The notes under the pieces are model-generated. The model made no database searches. It was not told the DNA's origin and saw nothing but the letters and a program-made list of their open reading frames with translations. A stretch of 33,890 nucleotides of DNA from a virus. Both the position numbers and the translations under genes were made by a program. The stretch covers positions 1 through 33,890 of the IMG/VR virus record IMGVR_UViG_3300025889_000474; one strand, given 5' to 3'. The number at the start of each line of letters is the position of its first letter. Position 1 is the first letter of the stretch. Below, piece after piece: positions 22,825 through 30,446 of this stretch.

Positions 22825-24220
22825 GCCGGGAAGGGATTTCTACGACAACTGGCACATAGACGCAATCAGCGAACATCTGCAAGCGGTTGTAGAAGGTAAG
22901 ATCAAGAGACTAATCATCAACATACCGCCGAGACACATGAAGTCGATCTCGGTGGCAGTAGCTTTGCCAGCTTGGACTTGGACTGTCCAGCCAGAGAAGC
23001 GATTTCTTTTTGCATCCTATGCGTCATCTTTGTCGATCAGAGACTCGGTCAAATGCCGTCGATTGATTGACAGCCCTTGGTATCGAATGCATTTCGGGGA
23101 CACTTTCCATCTGACTGGCGACCAGAACCAGAAACAAAGGTTTGAGAACAACAGGACCGGATCGAGGATTGCGACCTCGGTCGATGGTGCGTTGACGGGT
23201 GAAGGTGGAGACATAATCGTTATCGACGATCCGCATAACGTCAGGGAAGCTGAATCATCTGCCGTTCGAGAGGGTGTTCTTGAATGGTGGGATCAGGCCA
23301 TGCAGTCTCGATTGAACGACCCAAAGACTGGCGCATTCGTGATCATCATGCAAAGAGTTCACGAAAGAGATTTAACCGGACATATATTAAGTAATGAGCT
23401 GGGAGATGAGTGGGATCACCTTTGTTTGCCAGCCAGATACGAGATCGGGCATCCGACGCACACTCGATCTTCGCTAGGATTTACTGATCCTCGGACCGAG
23501 GAAGGCGAGCTGTTGTGGCCTCAAAGGGTCGATGACGATACGTTATCGCAGCTCGAGCGGTCGCTCGGGAGCTATGCGTCAGCTGGTCAGTTGCAACAAA
23601 GACCAATGCCAAAGGGCGGTGGAATCTTGAAGGCGGAATGGTGGGTTCCTTGGGAGAAGCCCGATCTACCAGAGATCGAATATGTGATACAGAGCTGGGA
23701 TACGGCTTTTAGCACCAAAGAGAAAACCTCGTATTCCGCCAGAACGACTTGGGGCGTGTTCCGGAGCCGAGGCCAGATGAACGCCATCGTTCTAGATATG
23801 TGGTATGACCGAGTTACATATCCGGAGTTGAGAAGAATTGCACAAGACGCTTATAATGACTACGAACCTGACGCGGTGCTTATTGAAAAGAAGGCTTCGG
23901 GCCAAAGTCTGATCCAAGACTTGAGGGTTGCCGGAGTGCCTGTGATTGAATACATGCCAGACCGCGATAAAGAAGCACGAGCACATGCCAGTTCTGCGTT
24001 GCTCGAAGACGGCAGGATTTATTACCCAGCAGATAAAATGTGGGCAAAAAACCTGATTGATATTTGTTCAGCCTTTCCAGCTACAGAAAATGACGATATA
24101 GTTGACACCTGTACACAGGCTTGGCTGAGATTACGCAAAGGATGGTTCGTTACGCACTCTCAAGATTATGATGACGAAGACGATGAACTACCTAAACAGA
24201 GGGTAACAATGTATGGCTGA
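22709..24220 (+). CDS. terL: Large terminase subunit (packaging ATPase-nuclease), 503 aa
   Basis: Motor and nuclease of DNA packaging. A Walker-A-like NIPPRHMKS lies at residues 71-79 and Walker B GDIIVIDDP at 167-175. The C-terminal RNase H-like nuclease shows IQSWDTA (D331), LIEKKASGQ (E393) and DDIVDTCTQ (D462/D463, D466). The long overlap with terS (116 nt) is unusual; I kept ATG 22709 because residues 15-35 (LTEVRAEKMRRSLKEFTKNSW) look like genuine terminase N-terminus, although no ribosome-binding site precedes it. A later ATG at 22775 is possible. Its stop overlaps the portal start by 8 nt. Confidence 0.95.
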   Translation: MTSIQLNEFLNTLSLTEVRAEKMRRSLKEFTKNSWQTIEPGRDFYDNWHIDAISEHLQAVVEGKIKRLIINIPPRHMKSISVAVALPAWTWTVQPEKRFLFASYASSLSIRDSVKCRRLIDSPWYRMHFGDTFHLTGDQNQKQRFENNRTGSRIATSVDGALTGEGGDIIVIDDPHNVREAESSAVREGVLEWWDQAMQSRLNDPKTGAFVIIMQRVHERDLTGHILSNELGDEWDHLCLPARYEIGHPTHTRSSLGFTDPRTEEGELLWPQRVDDDTLSQLERSLGSYASAGQLQQRPMPKGGGILKAEWWVPWEKPDLPEIEYVIQSWDTAFSTKEKTSYSARTTWGVFRSRGQMNAIVLDMWYDRVTYPELRRIAQDAYNDYEPDAVLIEKKASGQSLIQDLRVAGVPVIEYMPDRDKEARAHASSALLEDGRIYYPADKMWAKNLIDICSAFPATENDDIVDTCTQAWLRLRKGWFVTHSQDYDDEDDELPKQRVTMYG

Positions 24221-26681
24221 ACCGCTAGAAGATAACGTGATTCCTTTTGCCGAGGGATCTCCCTCGGATAATTTACAGGTCGAGATGTTCGGTGAGGATG
24301 AAGTCCTGATCGGAGACCCAGAGCTAGACGCAATCGATATGGAGCCAGAGGTCGAGTTCGACGCGAACTTGGCAGAAGTTATTGATGAGAGGACGTTGGG
24401 TCGGAAGGCTTCTGATCTGATCCATTATTTCGAGTCTGATAAGTCTGCTCGAGCCGAATGGGAGATGCGTTATAAAGAAGGACTGAAGACGCTCGATCCT
24501 GACGGCGGATTGATGGAATCCGAAGAAGAGCGAGCCAGCCGAGGATTGAGCACAGTCGTTCATCCGCTGATCGCTGAAGCTGCAACTCAGTTCAATGCTC
24601 GAGCCATTGCCGAGCTTTACCCATCCGGCGGACCAGTAAAGACGGTTATTGTTGGGAATCCTGACGAAGAGACCGAAGACCAAGCTCGTCGAGTTCGAGA
24701 ATTCATGAATTACCAGATTACCGAGGAAATGCCAGAGTATTTCCCTGATCTGGATCAAATGCTGTTCCAGTTGCCACTTGTTGGTCAGACATTTAAAAAG
24801 GTTTGGTGGGATGCGACCCTCAATCGCCAGTGCTCACAGTTCGTGAACGCCGAAGACTTTGTTGTCGCTCCGGAAAGCAAAGACCTTTATACATCTCCCA
24901 GATACACACAGTTGATCAGGCTTCCGCGCAACGACTTTAATAAATACGTTCAGGCTGGCTGGTACTTACCAGTTGAGTATTCTGGTGACGGGATCGACCC
25001 ATCTGGGAGCACGACCGATGACATCGAGGGCGTAAATCCATACGCCGATGACCAGCAAGACGAGGTCATGAACCTTTTGGAGATGCACGTTTACGATACT
25101 TTTGATGGAATCGACGGGATATCCAAAGAAGACGAAAACGAAACCAATACCAATATGGTCGCGTTCCCTTATGTGGTAACGATTGACTATGACTCGCAGA
25201 AAATCGTATCTGTTCGACGTAACTGGTACGAAGGCGATGAGAAAAAGAAGCGTAGAGATTGGTTTGTGAGCTATAAGTTCTTGCCGGGCGTTGGATTCTA
25301 CGGATTTGGCTTGTATCACATCATCGGTGGACTTGGAAAAGCTGCCACCGGATCGTTGCGAGCACTTCTCGATTCAGCTGCTTTTGCCAATATGCAAGGC
25401 GGTTTCAAGCTAAAAGGCCGAGTGAGTGGTGGTGAGATCGATGTTAATCCCGGCGAATTTATAGATTTAGACTCGACCGTTGACGACGTAAACAAGGCAA
25501 TCATGCCGTTGCCGTTCAAAGAACCGTCGAGCACCTTGTTCCAGCTACTTGGCTTTATCGTTGAAGCTGGTCGAAGGTTCGCAAGTACAGCAGACCTACA
25601 AGTTGGGGACGTAAACCCGAACGCACCAGTTGGATCTACCGTTGCCTTGATCGAGCAAGGATCGAAGTCATTCTCAGCGATTCATAAGCGGTTGCACTAT
25701 TCGCAGGGTCAAGAGTTTAAGATGTTGGCGAAGCTCAACTCGCTTTATTTGCCAGAGCAGTTTGAATTTGCTGTTTCTGGTCAGAGCGAAATAATCTTTG
25801 CAGCAGACTTCAATGACCGTATCGATGTGATCCCGGTCAGCGATCCGAACATATTTAGTAGTTCTCAGCGTATCGCCCAAGCTCAAGCCATTCTTCAAAT
25901 GGCACAAACCGCTCCACAGCTTCATGATATGTACGAAGCATACAAGCGGATGTACGAGGCGATCCGAATACCGAACATTGACCAGATTCTGAAGAAACCA
26001 GAAGAAGCTCCGAGGCTCGACCCAATCGATGAGAACATGTCGGTGCTATACGGCAAGCCGATCCGAGCGTTCCCAGAACAGGATCATGACGCACATATCG
26101 CGGTTCACATGCAATTTATGCAAGATCCGTCGTTGGCTGGTAACCCCGGCGCGAAAGCGTTGCAACCAGTGCTGATCGCTCACATTGCGGAGCACGTTGC
26201 GTTGTTATATCGAACCAGAATGGAGGCCAGCATCGGAGTTCCGTTGCCAGCTCTTCCAGACTTGGGCGATAAGAAGTTTGAGTTCGAGGACATCAATCCG
26301 CAGCTCGATAACATTATTAGCCAGCGAGCAGCTCAAGTTGTTCAGCAAGCTCCGCAGATGCAACAAATTCAAGCACTCATGCAAGCCGGACAGCAACAGG
26401 GTCAGGGAACCGAGCTTCAATACGCACAACAATTGGCGCAGCTCGAGGCTCAAGCACTTCAGGCCAGAACCCAGTCTCAGATTCAAGCTGATCAAGCTCG
26501 AGCACAGTCTGATATTCAGATAGATAAGGCAAAAGCACAGCAAGATATCGAGATTCAGAAGGCTAAGACACAAGCGGACCTCGAAGCGAAGATCGCCAAG
26601 TTACAGGCAGAGCTTCAAATTGAGCGTGAAAAGAACATTATGAAAATGCAAATGGAGGCTCAACGTGGCGGTGATAGATGA
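24213..26681 (+). CDS. P22-like portal protein, 822 aa
   Basis: Portal of the P22 type: the dodecameric ring through which DNA enters and leaves the capsid. Features include an N-terminal acidic arm (residues 1-60), a core with STVVHPLIAEAATQFNARAI near 114-133, AKLNSLYLPEQFEF in the stem region, and a long Gln/Ala-rich coiled coil at about 725-815 (repeats such as QADQARAQSDIQIDKAKAQ). The coiled coil is like the C-terminal barrel of P22-group portals, which helps DNA ejection. The family call comes from size, coiled-coil tail and gene order after terL. The ATG overlaps the terL stop by 8 nt. Confidence 0.85.
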   Translation: MAEPLEDNVIPFAEGSPSDNLQVEMFGEDEVLIGDPELDAIDMEPEVEFDANLAEVIDERTLGRKASDLIHYFESDKSARAEWEMRYKEGLKTLDPDGGLMESEEERASRGLSTVVHPLIAEAATQFNARAIAELYPSGGPVKTVIVGNPDEETEDQARRVREFMNYQITEEMPEYFPDLDQMLFQLPLVGQTFKKVWWDATLNRQCSQFVNAEDFVVAPESKDLYTSPRYTQLIRLPRNDFNKYVQAGWYLPVEYSGDGIDPSGSTTDDIEGVNPYADDQQDEVMNLLEMHVYDTFDGIDGISKEDENETNTNMVAFPYVVTIDYDSQKIVSVRRNWYEGDEKKKRRDWFVSYKFLPGVGFYGFGLYHIIGGLGKAATGSLRALLDSAAFANMQGGFKLKGRVSGGEIDVNPGEFIDLDSTVDDVNKAIMPLPFKEPSSTLFQLLGFIVEAGRRFASTADLQVGDVNPNAPVGSTVALIEQGSKSFSAIHKRLHYSQGQEFKMLAKLNSLYLPEQFEFAVSGQSEIIFAADFNDRIDVIPVSDPNIFSSSQRIAQAQAILQMAQTAPQLHDMYEAYKRMYEAIRIPNIDQILKKPEEAPRLDPIDENMSVLYGKPIRAFPEQDHDAHIAVHMQFMQDPSLAGNPGAKALQPVLIAHIAEHVALLYRTRMEASIGVPLPALPDLGDKKFEFEDINPQLDNIISQRAAQVVQQAPQMQQIQALMQAGQQQGQGTELQYAQQLAQLEAQALQARTQSQIQADQARAQSDIQIDKAKAQQDIEIQKAKTQADLEAKIAKLQAELQIEREKNIMKMQMEAQRGGDR

Positions 26682-26994
26682 ACTCGCACAAAGATTTAAC
26701 CAGCAACAAGGTTTGCCACCTGTTAACCCCGAAGCATTTAGCGGTCGGCAACAACAGGCGGGTGCTCCGGCAGGAATGCCACCCCAAGGACCACAGCAAG
26801 CTGGCGGTTTTGATCCGACCTCGCAAAACAGTATGCAAGAGTACCTGATCAACAAAGTGATGGAACTCAAAAGAAATATGAGGCCAAATATGGGAGCCTT
26901 AGATAGTTTCACGAGTAACATGAGAGACATGAGGCGTGTTGCCTCACCTAATCCTCCGGCACAACCGGAACAAATGAACCGTCAGCAAGGCTGA
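26665..26994 (+). CDS. Small Gln/Pro-rich protein following portal, 109 aa (GTG start)
   Basis: A 109-residue, low-complexity protein rich in Gln, Pro, Gly and Met (GAPAGMPPQGPQQAGGFDPT) with a helical EYLINKVMELKRNM segment around residue 60. Start is GTG 26665, with GGAGG 7 nt upstream inside the portal gene; overlap 17 nt. No domain recognised; such short disordered genes after the portal may be scaffold or assembly accessories, inferred from position. Confidence 0.6.
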   Translation: MAVIDELAQRFNQQQGLPPVNPEAFSGRQQQAGAPAGMPPQGPQQAGGFDPTSQNSMQEYLINKVMELKRNMRPNMGALDSFTSNMRDMRRVASPNPPAQPEQMNRQQG

Positions 26995-27015
26995 CAAAGA
27001 AAAGGAGAACGGGAA

Positions 27016-27375
27016 ATGCCGGGATACAAAGAAACTGGGGCGTTAGCATCATTGGGAGCAGCTTCTCCCTCACCAGAAATGGACGCTTTTAGACAAAGAC
27101 AAATGCAAAATGGCATAGGTGCATCTATTAATCCAAATGCCATGAGTGTTATGAATGAAAGATATGGCGCAGCTATTGCTCCAAATGAACAACCTAAATA
27201 TACGGCAGAGAATTTGCAACTTATGATGCAACAGCCAGAGATGATAAGCATTATGGAAGAAATGTCAGCGAACTCAGGGGTCCCAATGGAAGACGTTATA
27301 AGATATCTTCCAGAGCTACCTCAAGACACGCTCGAGATGATCATGAATGATGTTTTTGAAAAGATGAAGAAATAG
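27016..27375 (+). CDS. Hypothetical late protein, 119 aa
   Basis: A 119-residue protein with a disordered, Met/Gln-rich first half (MQNGIGASINPNAMSVMNER) and a helical second half (QPEMISIMEEMSANSGVPME, then VIRYLPELPQ). Strong GGAG 9 nt before ATG. No recognised domain. It sits between portal and the acidic 105-aa gene in the head module. Confidence 0.6.
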   Translation: MPGYKETGALASLGAASPSPEMDAFRQRQMQNGIGASINPNAMSVMNERYGAAIAPNEQPKYTAENLQLMMQQPEMISIMEEMSANSGVPMEDVIRYLPELPQDTLEMIMNDVFEKMKK

Positions 27376-27384
27376 GAGATCAAA

Positions 27385-27702
27385 ATGGCTGAAGTCAATG
27401 TAGCGAGTATTGAAGAACAAAGAGAGATGTTCGAGATGCAGATGGGATTCCCAGCTGATTCAGAAGGCCTCGACCTGACCGATGAGCAAGTTGTCAACTT
27501 CATGTTGCTTTGTCACAAAGAGATGGTAGCCCCAGAAGAGATGGAAGAAGAGGAAGGCTACGAGCATGAAGAGATGGAAGAAGAAATGATGCCAGAAGAA
27601 GGCGAGATGAAAGTTAAAGTCATCAAGCTCGGAGCTGGCGACATTCAGAATGTGATGGACGAGATCCTAGGAGCTGGTGGGCCAAAGGTCGAAGGCTATT
27701 AA
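27385..27702 (+). CDS. Acidic late protein, possible scaffold/assembly factor, 105 aa
   Basis: A 105-residue protein with a very acidic middle (EEMEEEEGYEHEEMEEEMMP, about residues 51-70) and a short folded-looking C-terminus (MKVKVIKLGAGDIQNVMDEI). ATG follows GGAGATCAAA. The acidic stretch next to a run of very basic small proteins suggests charge pairing during head assembly; this is inference. No recognised family. Confidence 0.6.
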   Translation: MAEVNVASIEEQREMFEMQMGFPADSEGLDLTDEQVVNFMLLCHKEMVAPEEMEEEEGYEHEEMEEEMMPEEGEMKVKVIKLGAGDIQNVMDEILGAGGPKVEGY

Positions 27703-27704
27703 CT

Positions 27705-27866
27705 ATGCCCGTTCGTAAAGTTCCGGGCGGATATCAGTGGGGTAAAAGTGGCAAAGTCTACAAAAATAAGTCTGATGCAGAAGCTCAAGCTCGCGCTATT
27801 TACGCTTCTGGGTATACAAAAGCCAAAACCAAAAAGGAAAAGAAACGTGGCAGCAAAAAAGCCTAA
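27705..27866 (+). CDS. Small basic conserved phage protein, 53 aa
   Basis: Reads MPVRKVPGGYQWGKSGKVYK and continues with an ADA-type helix (SDAEAQARAIYASG) then a Lys-rich end (KKEKKRGSKKA). The GGYxWGKSGKVY...AQARAIYASG pattern is familiar from many phage small proteins of unknown function. The ATG lies 2 bp after the previous stop with no strong ribosome-binding site, so it may rely on coupling. Confidence 0.75.
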   Translation: MPVRKVPGGYQWGKSGKVYKNKSDAEAQARAIYASGYTKAKTKKEKKRGSKKA

Positions 27867-28038
27867 ACCAGTGTGGGACAAGAAACGACCAAAAGATGTT
27901 GGGAAGCCGAAGGCATTAACGTCGAAGCAAAAGACAAAAGCCAAGGCAGCAGCTAAAAAAGCTGGTAGACCTTACCCAAACATGGTTGATAATATAAATG
28001 CAGCCAAAAAAACATCAGGAGCAAAGAAACGTGGCTAA
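27847..28038 (+). CDS. Small basic conserved phage protein, 63 aa (GTG start)
   Basis: From GTG 27847: Lys/Ala-rich, with LTSKQKTKAKAAAKKAGRPY leading into PNMVDNINAAKK. The AGRPYPNxVDNxxAAKK pattern recurs in small late proteins of podophages. It overlaps the preceding gene by 20 nt. GTG is preferred because upstream in-frame starts lie deep inside the neighbour and GGA sits 9 nt upstream. Confidence 0.7.
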   Translation: MAAKKPKPVWDKKRPKDVGKPKALTSKQKTKAKAAAKKAGRPYPNMVDNINAAKKTSGAKKRG

Positions 28039-28204
28039 GGGTGTAAGGCATTTCTTCCGAGACGGCACTGAGCATAAAGGTGGAACGCATAAAGATGCAA
28101 AAGGCAAATTAATGTCTGGTGCTAGTCATACGGCAAATAGCAAATATTTGTATCACATGAGAGACCTTTCTGATCGAGCAAAAGCAAAAGCGAGGAAATC
28201 TTAA
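28031..28204 (+). CDS. Small basic conserved phage protein, 57 aa (GTG start)
   Basis: From GTG 28031: AKGVRHFFRDGTEHKGGTHK, then GASHTANSKYLYHMRDLSDR and AKAKARKS. The pattern (DGTEHKG...HT.SSKxLxH...LS..AKAKARKS) is a recurring podophage small protein without known role. The GTG context AAAGAAACGTGGC is identical over 13 nt to that of the preceding gene (27839-27851 and 28023-28035). Its stop overlaps the next ATG (TAATG). Confidence 0.75.
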   Translation: MAKGVRHFFRDGTEHKGGTHKDAKGKLMSGASHTANSKYLYHMRDLSDRAKAKARKS

Positions 28205-28461
28205 TGGCAACTTACAAAGGTAAGAGCGTTACACTCAATAAACCGCGCAGAATCGCCAAAGGCGAAACAAGTTACGGCAAAAAGAAGTCTGTCGTTTTTG
28301 TGAAGGATGGTGATCGAGTGAAGCGAGTTACTTTTGGTGATCCGAACATGTCGATTAAGAAAACACAGCCGGGCAGACGAAAAAACTTCCGAGCAAGACA
28401 CAATTGCGAGAACCCCGGACCAAAGACAAAAGCTCGTTACTGGTCATGTAAGGCATGGTGA
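28204..28461 (+). CDS. DUF6321-like small phage protein, 85 aa
   Basis: An 85-residue basic protein with VTFGDPNMSIKKTQPGRRKN, then FRARHNCENPGPKTKARYWS and a C-terminal CKAW. The RFGDP...FRARHNC...YWSCKAW pattern matches a well-conserved phage family (I recall DUF6321). Two cysteines and a histidine (RHNC...SC) could bind metal. Start overlaps the previous stop (TAATG). Function unknown; conserved place in late operons suggests a virion or assembly role. Confidence 0.75.
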   Translation: MATYKGKSVTLNKPRRIAKGETSYGKKKSVVFVKDGDRVKRVTFGDPNMSIKKTQPGRRKNFRARHNCENPGPKTKARYWSCKAW

Positions 28462-28466
28462 TTTAG

Positions 28467-28661
28467 ATGGCAGATAAAGCAGCAGTCAAAAAAGTAGCAG
28501 CAGCTGAGATCAGAGCAGCGAAAAGTTTCCTCGAGCGCAGAGGCATTACATCCGATGACGTTAGTCCGAAGAAGTTTGCCAAGGCAGCCAAGCAACTCGA
28601 CAAGAGTTTCAAGGAAACGCTCCAAATATTAGCTCGAGAGCTGTCCGGCGGACAGGTATAA
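28467..28661 (+). CDS. Small Lys/Ala-rich helical protein, 64 aa
   Basis: A 64-residue, highly helical basic protein (ADKAAVKKVAAAEIRAAKSF, later KAAKQLDKSFKETLQILARE). No named domain. The ATG comes 5 bp after the preceding stop, with only weak GGTGATTTAG upstream. Part of the row of tiny basic late genes at 27705-28661. Confidence 0.65.
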   Translation: MADKAAVKKVAAAEIRAAKSFLERRGITSDDVSPKKFAKAAKQLDKSFKETLQILARELSGGQV

Positions 28662-28663
28662 CA

Positions 28664-29146
28664 ATGGAAATGAATGATTTCTTGATGTCTCTCGGAGAAA
28701 AAATATCGAGAGCGAAAGAGGGAACCGATAACATTGATCAACGCTACGTTGACGAGCTAACAAGATATTACGATCAGGAAGACAAAAGGAAAGTCTTTGA
28801 TTTTGGCGCATTTCAACTTATCCCTGACATTAACATTAGTGGCGGTCGAACCACGAGCATGGGCGGTGAAGAAGGGAACACTAGGTTTGTAGAAGATGAA
28901 GGTGGTGGCAGGATTGGTGGCAATGTTATTTTGCCAAGCGGAACCAGCTTTGGTGGTGGGATCAGCGGTAATTATTACCGAGGCAAGGAAAGCAGCCCAT
29001 ATCACAGCGCGAAGTACGGGCCGGGCGGATCTGTCGAGGAATACGACGCATATGTAAGCACTCCAAGCGGAATAACCGCGACTGGTAGATATAATCCGAC
29101 TAACGATGACTATATGATTCAGTTGCTTTACGGGAAGCAGTTCTAA
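28664..29146 (+). CDS. Glycine-rich beta-type late protein, 160 aa
   Basis: A 160-residue protein with a short helical N-terminus then a Gly/Ser/Tyr-rich, probably beta-structured body (GGNVILPSGTSFGGGISGNYY, residues ~85-105). The alternating pattern (SGITATGRYNPTNDDYMIQLLYG) resembles an outer-membrane-like or porin-like beta strand repeat, but no signal peptide is present. Start is ATG 28664 after ACAGGTATAACA. Its stop overlaps the next ATG (TAATG), linking it to the 406-aa protein. Function unknown. Confidence 0.6.
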   Translation: MEMNDFLMSLGEKISRAKEGTDNIDQRYVDELTRYYDQEDKRKVFDFGAFQLIPDINISGGRTTSMGGEEGNTRFVEDEGGGRIGGNVILPSGTSFGGGISGNYYRGKESSPYHSAKYGPGGSVEEYDAYVSTPSGITATGRYNPTNDDYMIQLLYGKQF

Positions 29147-30366
29147 TGCCAGTAGCTAAATTACTAAAAAGCATAGGTGAAAAAGCATCACGATCAACGA
29201 TAAGAGGCGCACAACGTAAAGCGTTTCCTAGAATTTATGATGATCCAAGGGTAATCGCACAAAGAGCAGCTGCTTATTCAGCCCCAGAGTCTGGTGCAAT
29301 GAAGGAATTGTTCGGGGTCAGCAGAGACGATCTTTATAATTTAACAAAATCAACTCGAGGTCTTGGCGGGGAGCCAGCATTTATTCCACCATTGAAGGCT
29401 CGAGGATCAGAAGCAGCCGAGCAAGTGATGGGCAAGGCAAACACCCAGAGGCTAGTAAATACTTTGATTGAATCTAGCAACTACCCAGAAATATATAAAG
29501 GGATGGATGCTTGGTACAACATGGACCCTGTTTATAAAAGATACGTTGAGATTTACGGTCCAGAGGAAGGCGCAAAGAAATTTAAGCAGTTTAATGCTTT
29601 GACAGGGATGGCTAGTCCCGGATCTTCTGTTCCAGTGGAAATAAATCGAGGGACCGCTGCGAATTGGTTAGCGACTCAAGGAAGGTTTGATGATTTTTCC
29701 ACTTACGCCGGAAGAGGTGAAGGACAATATCGACCAGAAGACTTGAGGGAAATTAAGGGGCATCCTTATCATTCGACCGCTCAAGTCCCAGCTATGGAAA
29801 ATTATTTAGAAACTGGCGAAGTCATGATGAAAGAGCCAAAGGTAAAGACTTACATTAGTGCTTTACTGCCGGAAGAGCTTGGCGGATCTTGGAGAGTCCC
29901 AGTTGGTGATGCTCATTTTTCAAGAGGCATTGGACTTGCTGATACAAGAAACATAAGAACAGTTAAAGGTAAAGAAAAAATACCTGATGCTTCGATTAGC
30001 AATCCAGAGCTTGGAACGATAACGGACTGGTGGGCAAAAATCTCTGATGAGGTTGGTCTTACGCCAGTTGAGGCGCAGGCAAGATTGTGGGGAACGCTTG
30101 GTCATGCGACTGGTGTTGATTCGCCAATTGGATCATCGAAGCTCGAGATTCTTGCAAATCAAATAATGGATCAGTCAAGAAGGCGAGGCATTGATCCTAA
30201 GTTGTTCAGAGATTATGTTTTATCTGGTGGTGATATAAAGGCATTAGGGATAAGCGCATCGACCGCTGCATTGTTACTTGGCATGCCAGCGTTTGCTGAA
30301 GAAGAGGTTCGAGACCCTAAAAAATACATTGATAAAGAAATAGGTCCAGAGACTTTTGGTGGGTAA
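29146..30366 (+). CDS. Large late protein of the DUF7178/polyvalent-associated type, 406 aa
   Basis: A 406-residue protein with several conserved-looking blocks: RYVEIYGPEEGAKKFKQFNA (~130-150), ASPGSSVPVEINRGTAANWL (~156-175), IKGHPYHSTAQVPAM (~204-218), VPVGDAHFSRGIGL (~251-264) and VEAQARLWGTLGHATG (~309-324). I associate these with phage polyvalent-type proteins of unknown function (possibly DUF7178). VGDAHFSRGIGL faintly recalls the VDTHVxR segment of HhH-GPD DNA glycosylases; this is weak. The C-terminal ISASTAALLLGMPAFAEEE is a hydrophobic tail ending in an AxA-like site. Start overlaps the previous stop (TAATG). Confidence 0.55.
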   Translation: MPVAKLLKSIGEKASRSTIRGAQRKAFPRIYDDPRVIAQRAAAYSAPESGAMKELFGVSRDDLYNLTKSTRGLGGEPAFIPPLKARGSEAAEQVMGKANTQRLVNTLIESSNYPEIYKGMDAWYNMDPVYKRYVEIYGPEEGAKKFKQFNALTGMASPGSSVPVEINRGTAANWLATQGRFDDFSTYAGRGEGQYRPEDLREIKGHPYHSTAQVPAMENYLETGEVMMKEPKVKTYISALLPEELGGSWRVPVGDAHFSRGIGLADTRNIRTVKGKEKIPDASISNPELGTITDWWAKISDEVGLTPVEAQARLWGTLGHATGVDSPIGSSKLEILANQIMDQSRRRGIDPKLFRDYVLSGGDIKALGISASTAALLLGMPAFAEEEVRDPKKYIDKEIGPETFGG

Positions 30367-30368
30367 AA

Positions 30369-30434
30369 ATGAAAGAGTTAATCCCTGCAATTGTTTTAAT
30401 CTTATTAGGATTAATGTTGTTAATCATTATCTAA
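30369..30434 (+). CDS. 21-residue single-membrane-helix peptide
   Basis: ATG 30369 opens 2 bp after the 406-aa gene stop and encodes MKELIPAI followed by VLILLGLMLLIII, then TAA. It is a short charged start plus a pure aliphatic helix, ideal for one membrane span. It sits exactly in the only gap between the two large polyvalent-type genes. No strong ribosome-binding site (GGTGGGTAAA upstream). Whether it is translated is unknown. Confidence 0.45.
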   Translation: MKELIPAIVLILLGLMLLIII

Positions 30435-30446
30435 GTATGAGTTTTT

